This document shows, piece after piece, positions 1 through 7,996 of a stretch of 64,000 nt of DNA. The notes under the pieces are model-generated. The model was not told where the DNA came from and did not search any database. It saw nothing but the letters and a program-made list of their open reading frames with translations. Source of the DNA: Roseobacter sp. CCS2 (GTDB lineage: Bacteria; Pseudomonadota; Alphaproteobacteria; Rhodobacterales; Rhodobacteraceae); NCBI RefSeq assembly GCF_000169435.1, contig NZ_AAYB01000005.1, forward strand, positions 107,665 through 171,664, in the 5' to 3' direction. The first letter of the stretch is position 1. Every line of letters starts with the position of its first letter. The translations under genes and the position numbers were made by a program.

Positions 1-2
1 GT

Positions 3-245
3 GATAATCTGCATGGTGGCACTGGGGCGGATACATTTGCGCTATTGGCCGACAACGACTTGATTGTTGAAGATTTCGACGCCGCAGAAGATGTGATCGA
101 GATCACGTATGAAGGCACGCCACCGATACTCAGCACAGCGGAAACGGATGAAGGCATGGTCCTGATGGCGGATGATGCGGTGGTTGCCACTTTCCTTGAT
201 CTTTCTGATCTGGATACAGCGCAGATCACCTTGGTTGCAGCCTAA
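3..245 (+). CDS. C-terminal end of an RTX-type (hemolysin-type calcium-binding) protein, partial
   Basis: The open frame runs in from the left edge of the window and stops at 243-245. The first residues read [14 protein letters not shown], which is the last GGxGxDxF nonapeptide of an RTX calcium-binding block. An acidic tail of about 65 residues follows, ending in AQITLVAA, as is common after the last repeat in secreted RTX proteins. Family knowledge: such repeats bind calcium outside the cell and the C-terminus carries the type I secretion signal. What the rest of the protein does cannot be seen. It lies upstream of rpsO, where many alphaproteobacteria have truB, so the gene order here has been altered. 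Confidence 0.75.
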   Translation, partial: DNLHGGTGADTFALLADNDLIVEDFDAAEDVIEITYEGTPPILSTAETDEGMVLMADDAVVATFLDLSDLDTAQITLVAA

Positions 246-382
246 CAAAACCCTTTCCTTTCGCACAGAATCCTTCTATTACACCGCATCTGCGCAGGGT
301 TGGCCCTGCACGGACCCTCCACGGGCTTTTCTGGACGACATCCCGGATTGCGCCATTAACCCTTGATACAAAGGAGCCCCCG

Positions 383-652
383 ATGTCGATTACTGCCGAA
401 GAAAAAACACGGATCATGAAGGAATTTGCGACCAAAGAAGGCGATACAGGTTCGCCCGAAGTACAGGTTGCTATCCTGTCCAGCCGCATCGCGACGCTGA
501 CAGAGCACTTCAAGACCCACAAGAAAGACAACCATGGTCGCCGTGGTTTGCTGAAAATGGTGGCCCTGCGTCGCAAGCTTTTGGACTATACAAAAACAAA
601 AGACGAAGCGCGCTATCAGGACCTGATCAAGCGTCTGGGCCTGCGTCGCTAA
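383..652 (+). CDS. rpsO: 30S ribosomal protein S15
   Basis: This 89-residue protein has the length and sequence of bacterial S15: the [11 protein letters not shown] stretch near residue 22, the [12 protein letters not shown] stretch near residue 45, and the end IKRLGLRR. S15 binds the central domain of 16S rRNA early in 30S assembly. The ATG is preceded by a strong ribosome binding site (AAAGGAG at 370-376). A rho-independent terminator follows at about 680-707, so it looks like a single-gene unit here. In many bacteria rpsO and pnp are adjacent; here about 3.5 kb of opposite-strand genes separate them. Confidence 0.98.
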   Translation: MSITAEEKTRIMKEFATKEGDTGSPEVQVAILSSRIATLTEHFKTHKKDNHGRRGLLKMVALRRKLLDYTKTKDEARYQDLIKRLGLRR

Positions 653-679
653 GCGATACTGCCCAAAACAGATTACGGA

Positions 680-707
680 AACGCCCGCCTTTTTGGTGGG
701 CGTTTTT
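680..707 (+). terminator. Rho-independent terminator after rpsO
   Basis: The arms ACGCCCGCC and GGTGGGCGT form a GC-rich stem with a short T-rich loop, followed by TTTTTG TTTTT. It lies 28 bases after the rpsO stop codon. Confidence 0.85.
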
Positions 708-807
708 GTTTTTGGTGCGCCTTTGGCCTTGCATGGCTTCATGGTTGTACAAAGGCGGGACTTGCAAACATTTTGTCCACATCAAAGCGTCGATCGGGTC
801 AGGTGTA

Positions 808-837
808 AAAAAGGGGCGGTCGGTGCCGCCCCTTTTC
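808..837 (-). terminator. Rho-independent terminator of the PBP-OmpA gene
   Basis: Read on the minus strand, the arms AAAAGGGGCGGC and GACCGCCCCTTTT form a stem that ends in a run of Ts. It lies just past the stop of the 860-2647 gene. Confidence 0.8.
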
Positions 838-859
838 AGGTTGAATTTCGGTAGGATGC

Positions 860-2647
860 TTATCGCACCCAAACCTCGACACGGCGGTTGCGCGAGCGGC
901 CATAAGCGTCATCGTTGCAGCTAACAGGCGCTGCTTCGCTGAGGCCGACAGTTGACATACGTGTGCTGCGCAAGGGCCCCGCATTCGGATGGTTGCGAAC
1001 CTGCTGCAGCACCTGCTGCGCGCGATCACGCGACAGCTGTGTGTTGTAGACGTATTGCCCGACAGAATCCGCAAAACCAACGAAGATAAGTTCACGGTTG
1101 GCGTTTTCAGGGCGGCTCATGAATTCAACCAAACGGTCCAGATCACGTTGCCCCTTGCTGTCCAGCACAAACACATCCGTTGGGAAACGGAACGTCAATG
1201 ACAACCGGTTTGCCCCGGGCAGTTCAGTCGCAATCTGGTTTTGGACCGCGCGCCCGATTTCGCGTGGCTGGCCAATAAAAGCGGCGTCAGTCAGCCGCGC
1301 GAGCGCGCGATTATCTTCGACAATGCCAAGGCTGAAATACCCTGATTCAGCGACATATGGATCGGCGGCAGGTGAAATCATGAAATTCACAAGCTGACGG
1401 ACCTCAGGCTTGGGGTTTTGGTTGTCGATGTACAGGCGGATACGCCGACCCAGCAGGTATTCTTCGGCCTTGCTTTTGAATGGTGTTGCTTCTGTCACAA
1501 CGCCGCAATCAAGGATCAGGTCAATCGCTTTGGTGTCACCGATGTTATCACTGATCGAATAGCCGATGGCGCCGGGGTTTGTTTCGACAAATTCCCGCAT
1601 ATCGCGGCCACGATCCAATTCGGATGTACCTGGTGACAAGTCGCGTTCAGCACCGAAGGCCCAGTTTTCAAAATTCCTGCGCGCAGAGCCACCATCACGT
1701 GCGCCAGGCATGATCTGCATGTTTGGGCCGCCAACCTGTGACCAACTGGTTGTTTCATCGCTATAGATCGAAATCAGCTGCTGACGCGACAGGGCATTGA
1801 TAGGATTGGTGTTGTGTATTGTCATCAAAACAGAGTCGACGCCGATGATGTATTCTTGTCGTGGATCAAACAGATTGCCGCGCCCTTGGGCGGCTAGCGC
1901 TGCAACCCGGCCGGCGTCAGGTGGTCCAGATGCCATGGCGATATCGGCAGTGCCTTCAATCAATCGGTCAAATCCATCCTCGGTGTCGTTTGATTCGATT
2001 TCCAGCACAAATGGATCACCACCGCCAATGGGCGTGAAAATGAATTGTGCTATGTCATCGGGAAATTCGATGGGTTCTGATACCGTCGCGTTCAGAATTT
2101 CTGCAAACGGCTCGACCACCAAAGGCATCAAATCTTCGCCGACGTTGTCCGATCCAACCATAACCAGATCAGCCTCAAGCCGAATTGGCGCGACCTTTTC
2201 GGTTTCGGTTGTGCTGCTGGCAAGCACAGCAAGCGGCGGACATCCTGCGCCGGTGCATGTCACGTCATCGACGTTCGCGTTCAGGATCACCCCTTCGCTT
2301 TCGACGCTGAAGACGCCATCTGCAAGGCCAACCAGTTGACCAGAAAAGCTTTCGGAACCGTCATTGGCGGTCAGCATGACTTCTCCGCCAAGTTCAAAGG
2401 CGGCAGCAGGGCAACCCGGCCCGCTGCATGTAACCCCGTCTGCTGCAACGCGCATATCACCAAGGTTGGGCACCCTGATGACGTACACGTCATTATCAAA
2501 GGAAACTAACTCACCTTCCAGGTTGATTTGACCATCCCCAGAACGCAGCAACACGTCGTCCGCGAGTGCGGAGGTTGCTAGCAATAGGGCTGCAATGGAA
2601 AGGAAGGTGACACGACGACCGCCAATTGGCGTGATATTTTTACTCAT
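860..2647 (-). CDS. Phosphate-binding-like periplasmic domain fused to OmpA peptidoglycan-binding domain
   Basis: The 595-residue product has a signal peptide (about 1-29, hydrophobic core then ALA/DD). Two tandem modules of about 50 residues follow, each ending in a Cys pair (VTCSGPGCP near 72-80, VTCTGAGCP near 128-136). A PstS-like substrate-binding domain spans about 155-440, with stretches such as IMPGARDGGSARRNFENWA. A C-terminal OmpA-like domain (about 480-595) ends SRNRRVEVWVR. PstS-like domains bind phosphate or similar oxyanions and OmpA domains hold proteins to the cell wall, so the product is probably a periplasmic or outer-membrane-associated binding protein anchored to peptidoglycan. 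No ABC permease genes lie nearby, so a sensory, scavenging or structural role is as likely as classical uptake. It ends at its own terminator and starts at ATG 2647. Confidence 0.85.
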   Translation of the reverse strand: MSKNITPIGGRRVTFLSIAALLLATSALADDVLLRSGDGQINLEGELVSFDNDVYVIRVPNLGDMRVAADGVTCSGPGCPAAAFELGGEVMLTANDGSESFSGQLVGLADGVFSVESEGVILNANVDDVTCTGAGCPPLAVLASSTTETEKVAPIRLEADLVMVGSDNVGEDLMPLVVEPFAEILNATVSEPIEFPDDIAQFIFTPIGGGDPFVLEIESNDTEDGFDRLIEGTADIAMASGPPDAGRVAALAAQGRGNLFDPRQEYIIGVDSVLMTIHNTNPINALSRQQLISIYSDETTSWSQVGGPNMQIMPGARDGGSARRNFENWAFGAERDLSPGTSELDRGRDMREFVETNPGAIGYSISDNIGDTKAIDLILDCGVVTEATPFKSKAEEYLLGRRIRLYIDNQNPKPEVRQLVNFMISPAADPYVAESGYFSLGIVEDNRALARLTDAAFIGQPREIGRAVQNQIATELPGANRLSLTFRFPTDVFVLDSKGQRDLDRLVEFMSRPENANRELIFVGFADSVGQYVYNTQLSRDRAQQVLQQVRNHPNAGPLRSTRMSTVGLSEAAPVSCNDDAYGRSRNRRVEVWVR

Positions 2648-2872
2648 TGTTAAACTCGCTCTCGACTAGACTACTCACTTGTGTGGTGGGCCAGCACTTG
2701 CCGAAACGCGTCAGAAATGATGTCCCCCAACAACGACATGAGGAAATAAATCGGAAAAAAGACAATATTGTGGCAAATGTATTCGTTTGGAAAAATTAAT
2801 AGCGAAAACAAAGGGCTGGAGAAAAACCTTGGATCGAAAATAGCATTTCTATTGCAACTTATAGGTGTTTCG

Positions 2873-3526
2873 CTAAGCGATAATTGTCGTATCGCCTTCT
2901 TCCGCAGGGTAGTCACGCTGGACATGGTACGCCAATTGCCGCCACCAGATAGACAGGGCGTATTTTTCGCCGTCTTTCACAGGTCGGCCACCATGTGTGG
3001 AATGTGGATGCTCCATCGCCGTGCCAAGGCGGGTATTTCCAAAGATCAGTACTCTGCCCAATTTGGGCGCAATCTTGATCTTGAGCGCGGGAAATTCCGT
3101 CTCGCCACCTTTGCCAACGTTATTGAGATAGCAGATCGTTGTAAAAAGCCTTTGACCGCCACGCGATATAAAATCCCGGCCGCCGACGGTGTTGTCAAAA
3201 GCATCGGTGTGGGGATCGAATTTTTGTTCCCCTTCGTATCGCAAAAGCTGTGATGGTTCCGAATTTTCGGGCGGAAGCCGCACCAAATCTGAAATTGTTG
3301 TCACAAGGGATGCAAGTTTTGGGTCAGACCACTGATCAATCGTGCCGGAATCGTTTGTTCGGCTTTCATCCAGCTTTCCGCCGCCGGCGCTATCGACAAC
3401 GGTTGCGCGGACCAGCGCCTCTTGACCTAGTGAAATGACATGCTGCGCCAAATCTTCATCGAATACATCGTCAATCACTGCAACCAATGGGTTCAGACAT
3501 AGGACGTTTTGAAACAAACCTGACAC
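2873..3526 (-). CDS. Prolyl 4-hydroxylase-like 2-oxoglutarate/Fe(II) dioxygenase
   Basis: The 217-residue product carries the P4H-type double-stranded beta-helix. Iron ligands H106 and D108 lie in FDPHTDAF, the distal H178 in HSTHGGRPV, and K188 in GEKYALSIWW is placed to bind the 2-oxoglutarate carboxylate. The spacing from distal His to Lys matches collagen-type prolyl hydroxylases. No signal peptide is visible, so it should act in the cytoplasm. The start is uncertain: the GTG at 3526 is almost on top of an AAAGG motif, and a TTG three codons later has better spacing. It lies 89 bp downstream, on the same strand, of a small secreted protein with a Pro-rich tail, which makes that protein a candidate substrate (inference). 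Other substrates are possible, because this family is broad. Confidence 0.85.
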   Translation of the reverse strand: MSGLFQNVLCLNPLVAVIDDVFDEDLAQHVISLGQEALVRATVVDSAGGGKLDESRTNDSGTIDQWSDPKLASLVTTISDLVRLPPENSEPSQLLRYEGEQKFDPHTDAFDNTVGGRDFISRGGQRLFTTICYLNNVGKGGETEFPALKIKIAPKLGRVLIFGNTRLGTAMEHPHSTHGGRPVKDGEKYALSIWWRQLAYHVQRDYPAEEGDTTIIA

Positions 3527-3545
3527 CTTTCAGTCATCAACATTA

Positions 3546-3586
3546 AATCTACGCGGCTGCTGTTATCAAAACAGCCATCGTAGATT
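3546..3586 (-). other. Long imperfect hairpin between the Pro-tailed protein gene and the hydroxylase gene
   Basis: The outer arms AATCTACG and CGTAGATT enclose inner arms GGCTGTT and AACAGC with a small bulge and a five-base loop. It is not followed by a strong T run on the minus strand. It may be a weak terminator, an RNA-processing site or an mRNA-stabilising structure that sets different levels for the two genes. Confidence 0.45.
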
Positions 3587-3615
3587 CAAAGCAATAGAAA
3601 TGGCAAAGCCGCTGT

Positions 3616-3894
3616 CTATGGAGGAGGTGGTGGTGGAGGCGTCGGTGCTGGAGCTGGCCCTGGTGTTGGCGGAGTGTCGTCATCGTCATCATCATCGTCG
3701 TCATCGTTTGATACAACGGCGATAGCCAATACACCTATAATCAAAGCTGGAATAATCCAATCAGAGCTGCCTGTCGGCGCCTCAACAACCTCTGGCTCAA
3801 GCGCAGGAGATTCGACAATGGCATCGGCCAGACCACCTGCCAAAGACTGCGTTGCAATCAATGAAATGGCGGCTGCGTGCGGTACATATTTCAT
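3616..3894 (-). CDS. Small secreted or membrane protein with ten-Asp run and Pro-rich tail
   Basis: From the ATG at 3894 (GGGGA ribosome binding site with 7 bases spacing) the protein is 92 residues. It has a signal peptide (about 1-20, ending SLAGG) and a short acidic, Pro-containing region (SPALEPEVVEAP). One transmembrane segment follows (WIIPALIIGVLAIAVV, about 46-61), then a run of ten Asp, then a tail of about 19 residues made almost only of Pro, Thr, Ala and Gly ending in seven Pro. An upstream ATG at 3942 has no comparable ribosome binding site. I recognise no named family. It resembles the 70-residue protein at 19111-19323 in signal peptide, EAP spacer, single membrane segment and acidic residues after it, but only this one has the Pro tail. 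The gene for a prolyl-hydroxylase-like enzyme lies directly downstream. Confidence 0.7.
   Translation of the reverse strand: MKYVPHAAAISLIATQSLAGGLADAIVESPALEPEVVEAPTGSSDWIIPALIIGVLAIAVVSNDDDDDDDDDDTPPTPGPAPAPTPPPPPPP
3676..3705 (-). repeat. GAT/GAC trinucleotide tract encoding ten Asp
   Basis: Ten consecutive Asp codons in a mixed GAT/GAC order. The neighbouring stretch 3619-3639 is a CCA/CCT tract encoding seven Pro. Both lie inside the 3616-3894 gene and could change in length without changing frame. Confidence 0.8.
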
Positions 3895-4135
3895 GGCAAA
3901 GTCCCCAATATCCATGTGAAAGTTCCGAATTGTTTTTAGCATAAGCGAATTTTAACCATTATTTCAACGATAAATTGATGCCGCTGCGACACTGCTATCG
4001 GGGGTTGTGCCTTCGTTAGGGTCGCTACCGGTCAAAACCGCCCCTCTTTCCAAAACGCGAAAACTAGGCTAAGCCCCGGAAATCTTGAAGAAGCAGGCGC
4101 CCGCATCCCAGCGCCATAGCAAGATACCGGGATGA

Positions 4136-4176
4136 GGGGGAATACGCCCCCTACGCAAAAAGGCCCGAAATGGGCC
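4136..4176 (+). promoter_or_regulatory. Two hairpins in the pnp leader
   Basis: GGGGG-aatacg-CCCCC (4136-4151) and GGCCC-gaaat-GGGCC (4162-4176) lie side by side just before the pnp ribosome binding site (AGGAAA, 4181-4186). In E. coli the pnp leader holds an RNase III-processed hairpin through which PNPase represses itself. A similar role here is inference from position only. Confidence 0.45.
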
Positions 4177-4191
4177 AACTAGGAAAACATC

Positions 4192-6324
4192 ATGTTTAAT
4201 GAAGTGAAGAAATCAGTTCAGTGGGGCGAAGAAACGCTGACACTGGAAACGGGCAAGGTTGCCCGCCAAGCAGACGGTTCGGTCATCGCAACACTGGGTG
4301 AAACCAGCGTTATGGCGAACGTCACGTTTGCCCGTAAGCAAAAACCGGGGCAGGACTTTTTCCCGCTGACCGTCCACTACCAAGAAAAATATTACGCCGC
4401 CGGTAAAGTGCCAGGTGGCTTTTTCAAGCGCGAAGCGCGTCCCACTGAAAAAGAGACGCTGACATCCCGTTTGATCGACCGTCCGATCCGCCCATTGTTT
4501 GTCCCCGGCTTCAAGAACGAAGTGCTGGTGATGTGTACTGTGCTGTCGCATGACATGGTCAATGACCCCGATATGGTTGCAATGATCGCGGCCTCAGCGG
4601 CGCTGACCATTTCCGGCGCGCCGTTCCGTGGCCCGATTGCCGCCTGCCGCGTTGGTTTTGAAGATGGCGAATACATCCTGAACCCAGAAATCGACGACAT
4701 GCACAACCTGCGTCTGAACCCAGAGCAGCGTCTGGACCTTGTTGTTGCCGGCACCAAAGACGCCGTGATGATGGTTGAATCCGAAGCTTACGAGCTGACA
4801 GAAGATGAGATGTTGGGTGCGGTCACATTCGCACACGAGCAGATCCAGCCGGTCATCGACCTGATAATTGATCTGGCCGAAGATTGCGCGAAAGAGCCGT
4901 TTGACTTCCAGCCAGAGGATTACTCTGACCTGTCCGCTGCTGTGAAAGCGGCTGGTGAAGACAAAATGCGCGCCGCCTATGCGATCACGGATAAGCAAGA
5001 GCGTACTGCGGCTGTGACTGCGGCCAAGGCCGAGATTGTTGAAGCTCTGAGCGAAGAGCAGCAGGAAGACGGCAACCTTGGTGCGGCTTTGAAGGGCCTC
5101 GAATCCAAAGTACTGCGCGGCGATGTCGTGAAAAATGGTAAGCGGATTGATGGCCGTGCGCTTGATACGATCCGTCCGATTGTATCCGAGACTGGCATCC
5201 TGCCACGGACACATGGGTCTGCCTTGTTCACACGTGGCGAAACCCAAGGTTTGGTTGTCACAACACTCGGCACCGGCGACGACGAACAGATGATCGACGC
5301 GCTGACCGGCATGTATAAATCCAACTTCATGCTGCACTATAACTTCCCACCCTATTCGGTTGGTGAAGTTGGTCGCGTATCCGGCCCGGGCCGTCGTGAG
5401 ATTGGTCACGGTAAGCTGGCATGGCGCGCACTTCAGGCGGTTCTGCCTGCCGCGACCGATTTCCCGTACACGATCCGTCTGGTGTCAGAGATCACTGAAT
5501 CGAACGGCTCGTCCTCTATGGCGTCTGTTTGCGGTGGTTCGCTGTCCATGATGGACGCGGGTGTGCCGCTGAAAGCACCGGTTGCCGGTGTGGCCATGGG
5601 TCTGGTGATGGAAGACGATGGCGAATACGCTATTCTGTCTGACATCCTGGGTGACGAAGATCACCTTGGCGACATGGACTTTAAGGTGGCTGGTACTGAG
5701 AACGGCATCACATCCTTGCAGATGGACATCAAGATCGCGGGTATCACGCCAGAGATCATGTCCAAAGCTTTGGCCCAGGCGAAAGCTGGCCGTCTGCACA
5801 TCCTTGGTGAAATGGGCAAAGCCCTGACCGGCGCGCAGGAATTCTCTGTGCACGCACCAAAGATCGAAACCATGCAGATCCCAACCGACAAGATCCGTGA
5901 AGTGATCGGGTCCGGTGGTAAGGTCATCCGTGAGATCGTGGAAACATCCGGTGCCAAGGTTGATATCAACGACGAAGGTATCATCAAGCTGGCGTCCAAC
6001 GATGCCGAGGCGATCAAGAAAGCCTACGACATGATCCATTCTATCGTGGCAGAGCCCGAAGAAGGTGTGATCTACAAAGGTAAGGTCGTGAAGCTTGTAG
6101 ATTTCGGCGCCTTCGTGAACTTCTTTGGTAAGCGCGACGGTCTGGTTCATGTATCCCAGATCGAAAACAAGCGTCTGAACCATCCTTCTGACGTTCTGAA
6201 AGAAGGTCAGGAAGTTTGGGTCAAACTGCTGGGCTTTGATGATCGTGGTAAGGTCCGTTTGGCCATGAAGATGGTTGATCAGGAAACCGGCGAAGAGATC
6301 AAGAAAGAAGACGCGGCTGAGTAA
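4192..6324 (+). CDS. pnp: Polyribonucleotide nucleotidyltransferase (PNPase)
   Basis: The 710-residue protein has the full PNPase order: a first RNase PH-like domain, an alpha-helical linker, a second RNase PH domain with the catalytic region [16 protein letters not shown] near 487-502, a KH domain ([18 protein letters not shown] near 570) and a C-terminal S1 domain starting near 622. It degrades RNA from the 3' end using phosphate and is part of the RNA degradosome in many bacteria. The ATG has an AGGAAA site 6 bases upstream, and a terminator follows at 6361-6395. Two leader hairpins suggest autoregulation. The Lys/Glu-rich C-terminus after S1 is short, as in other alphaproteobacteria. Confidence 0.98.
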   Translation: MFNEVKKSVQWGEETLTLETGKVARQADGSVIATLGETSVMANVTFARKQKPGQDFFPLTVHYQEKYYAAGKVPGGFFKREARPTEKETLTSRLIDRPIRPLFVPGFKNEVLVMCTVLSHDMVNDPDMVAMIAASAALTISGAPFRGPIAACRVGFEDGEYILNPEIDDMHNLRLNPEQRLDLVVAGTKDAVMMVESEAYELTEDEMLGAVTFAHEQIQPVIDLIIDLAEDCAKEPFDFQPEDYSDLSAAVKAAGEDKMRAAYAITDKQERTAAVTAAKAEIVEALSEEQQEDGNLGAALKGLESKVLRGDVVKNGKRIDGRALDTIRPIVSETGILPRTHGSALFTRGETQGLVVTTLGTGDDEQMIDALTGMYKSNFMLHYNFPPYSVGEVGRVSGPGRREIGHGKLAWRALQAVLPAATDFPYTIRLVSEITESNGSSSMASVCGGSLSMMDAGVPLKAPVAGVAMGLVMEDDGEYAILSDILGDEDHLGDMDFKVAGTENGITSLQMDIKIAGITPEIMSKALAQAKAGRLHILGEMGKALTGAQEFSVHAPKIETMQIPTDKIREVIGSGGKVIREIVETSGAKVDINDEGIIKLASNDAEAIKKAYDMIHSIVAEPEEGVIYKGKVVKLVDFGAFVNFFGKRDGLVHVSQIENKRLNHPSDVLKEGQEVWVKLLGFDDRGKVRLAMKMVDQETGEEIKKEDAAE

Positions 6325-6360
6325 GTCTGACTACTTGCGCTAAATCAGATCAGCGACACA

Positions 6361-6395
6361 AGTGCATCCGGCGGTCTTCACCGGGTGCATTTTTT
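6361..6395 (+). terminator. Rho-independent terminator after pnp
   Basis: The arms GTGCATCCGG and CCGGGTGCAT (one G-T wobble) are followed by six Ts. It lies 36 bases after the pnp stop. Confidence 0.85.
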
Positions 6396-6415
6396 GATGA
6401 AGTAGGAATAAACCT

Positions 6416-7333
6416 TCAGGTTTTGTACCTTGTCCAGGGCAACATCAGCCTAATTTGTTCGCCCAAGATCGTGACTCGTAGGGCGTAGAATAACGCGAAC
6501 ACCCGAATGCCATCCCACAGGTAAAGCTGCTCTTGATAGGCAAGCTTGCGCGCAACGCGTACCGAAGGGATCAGTCTATCAATCTGCGGTAGCACAAATC
6601 GTTTTCCATCCGCGCGCTTTTTGGCAATAACGCCCCCAGCGATCCGTCGCGATTTCCTCTGCATCGCGGCGAACGAACGACGAGCCGGGTGGTTGATGAC
6701 GACTTGCGGCGCGTAGACCAATTTATGACCAGCAGCGACAACACGCATCGTCCATTCCTTGTCTCCGCCAGACATCATCGTTGCGTTAAATGTTCCAACA
6801 GCATCAAAAATGCTGCGACGCGTAATCACATTGGCTGTCGCTGCGTAACCTGCGGCGGCATAGTTTTCCTGACGCAAGAAAAAAATGCTGTCACAAAGCT
6901 CAACAGTGGTGGGTCTCGCGTCTTTCCAGAACAGCTTTATCCTGCCGGCAGCAACGCCGACATCATTGTTTTGTTCCATAAATTTGACGGCGCTTGAAAG
7001 CCAATCAGTTTCGGGAATACAGTCTGCGTCCGTGAATGCGAGCAAGGGTGCAGACGCGCTGTACAGTGCTGCATTTCGAGCCGCATATGACCCCGGCTCC
7101 GGTGCGTTGACGATCCGTGTATTTTCAGCAAGAACGAGACTGCTTGGTGGAATATCGTTAGGATCATTATTTGCAACGACCACATCGAATTTTTTTTGGT
7201 CGAGATCTTGCTGCGCAAGCGCATCAAGACAAAGCGCCAGCCGATCCCAATCGCGGTAGGTCGGGATAATAACCGAAATGTATTGTGCTGACCGTTCACT
7301 CACGCCGGGACCACGAAGCTTCCAATTGCCCAC
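6416..7333 (-). CDS. Glycosyltransferase family 2 protein
   Basis: The 305-residue product has a GT-A fold start (SVIIPTYRDWDRLALCLDAL, about 20-39) and a nucleotide-sugar/metal motif TDADCIPETDWL with DxD at 102-104. A region near GGDKEWTMRVVAAGHKLVY is typical of GT2 acceptor and catalytic-base segments. No clear membrane spans are present, so it is probably a soluble or peripheral transferase of a surface-glycan pathway; the sugar and acceptor cannot be told. GTG 7333 has a GGGAG site at 8 bases spacing and overlaps the upstream gene by 34 bp. A second GTG at 7303 makes an exact GTGA overlap with the upstream stop. The two genes are clearly translated together. Confidence 0.85.
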   Translation of the reverse strand: MGNWKLRGPGVSERSAQYISVIIPTYRDWDRLALCLDALAQQDLDQKKFDVVVANNDPNDIPPSSLVLAENTRIVNAPEPGSYAARNAALYSASAPLLAFTDADCIPETDWLSSAVKFMEQNNDVGVAAGRIKLFWKDARPTTVELCDSIFFLRQENYAAAGYAATANVITRRSIFDAVGTFNATMMSGGDKEWTMRVVAAGHKLVYAPQVVINHPARRSFAAMQRKSRRIAGGVIAKKRADGKRFVLPQIDRLIPSVRVARKLAYQEQLYLWDGIRVFALFYALRVTILGEQIRLMLPWTRYKT

Positions 7334-7956
7334 GTCAGATGCTCCCTAATGTTCAGATCTGGCGGTACATCAAAAACGGCCATCCTCCCGACTATCTGTG
7401 TTGGTTTGATAATGCGTTCTACCACATGATAACTGTCGCGGCTCTGATAGTCATCGATCAGGACGCGAACCGGTTTAACAGTGCGCATAACGACCGCGCA
7501 AAAGCATGCGACGCGGAAGCGACCATCTATCAGTACGACATCCGGGTTTACAAAAGATGGATGATCCCAGACGGAAAGTGCATAGCGGTGATAGCTCTCA
7601 AAACCGGACCCGTCCCGTGGCTTTCCCCACTTGCCAACCTTACCAATATCAACAGGAATGATTTCGTAACGACCTTGATATCCCAAGCTGCCGAGCGCGT
7701 CGTCCAATCCCTTTGCCCAGTCCGGATCGCTTTCGACCGCAGTGACATGTCGGCCTAGCTTCAGCGCCTCCAGCGTAGACCCGCCGGACCCATATTCGAG
7801 GATGTACGATCCAGAACCGTAAGTCTTGCGCAGCAATTCCGCTTCTTGCTGGGGCAGCGTGAGAACGATATCACTCGCTTTGACTGCGAGACCACCTCCG
7901 CGGTCTTTGCTGCCACCGTCGCGCATATGTTTAAAGTAGCTTCCAAGTGCTTTCAT
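7300..7956 (-). CDS. Class I SAM-dependent methyltransferase-like protein
   Basis: The product is 218 residues from ATG 7956 (GGAG at 7 bases spacing; a TTG one codon earlier is less likely). A glycine-rich motif I (EYGSGGSTLEAL, about 54-65) is followed by an acidic end of the next strand (VESDPDW), and a later DVVLIDGRFR stretch resembles motif IV/V of class I methyltransferases. The substrate is unknown. It is paired with a GT2 glycosyltransferase whose start lies inside its 3' end, so it may methylate a sugar or act in the same surface-glycan step (inference). No signal peptide or membrane segment is seen. Confidence 0.7.
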   Translation of the reverse strand: MKALGSYFKHMRDGGSKDRGGGLAVKASDIVLTLPQQEAELLRKTYGSGSYILEYGSGGSTLEALKLGRHVTAVESDPDWAKGLDDALGSLGYQGRYEIIPVDIGKVGKWGKPRDGSGFESYHRYALSVWDHPSFVNPDVVLIDGRFRVACFCAVVMRTVKPVRVLIDDYQSRDSYHVVERIIKPTQIVGRMAVFDVPPDLNIREHLTWAIGSFVVPA

Positions 7957-7996
7957 CAAAAATCTCCGAAACGAAATACCCAGTTTAATGCCTGCC

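Noticed and set aside
2671..2925. 84-residue minus-strand frame after the hydroxylase gene
   Set aside because: It overlaps the end of the hydroxylase gene in another frame, lacks a ribosome binding site and has an AT-rich, non-conserved sequence; the region looks like a promoter region.
4594..5409. 271-residue antisense frame inside pnp
   Set aside because: Opposite strand of a well-conserved gene; produced by codon bias.
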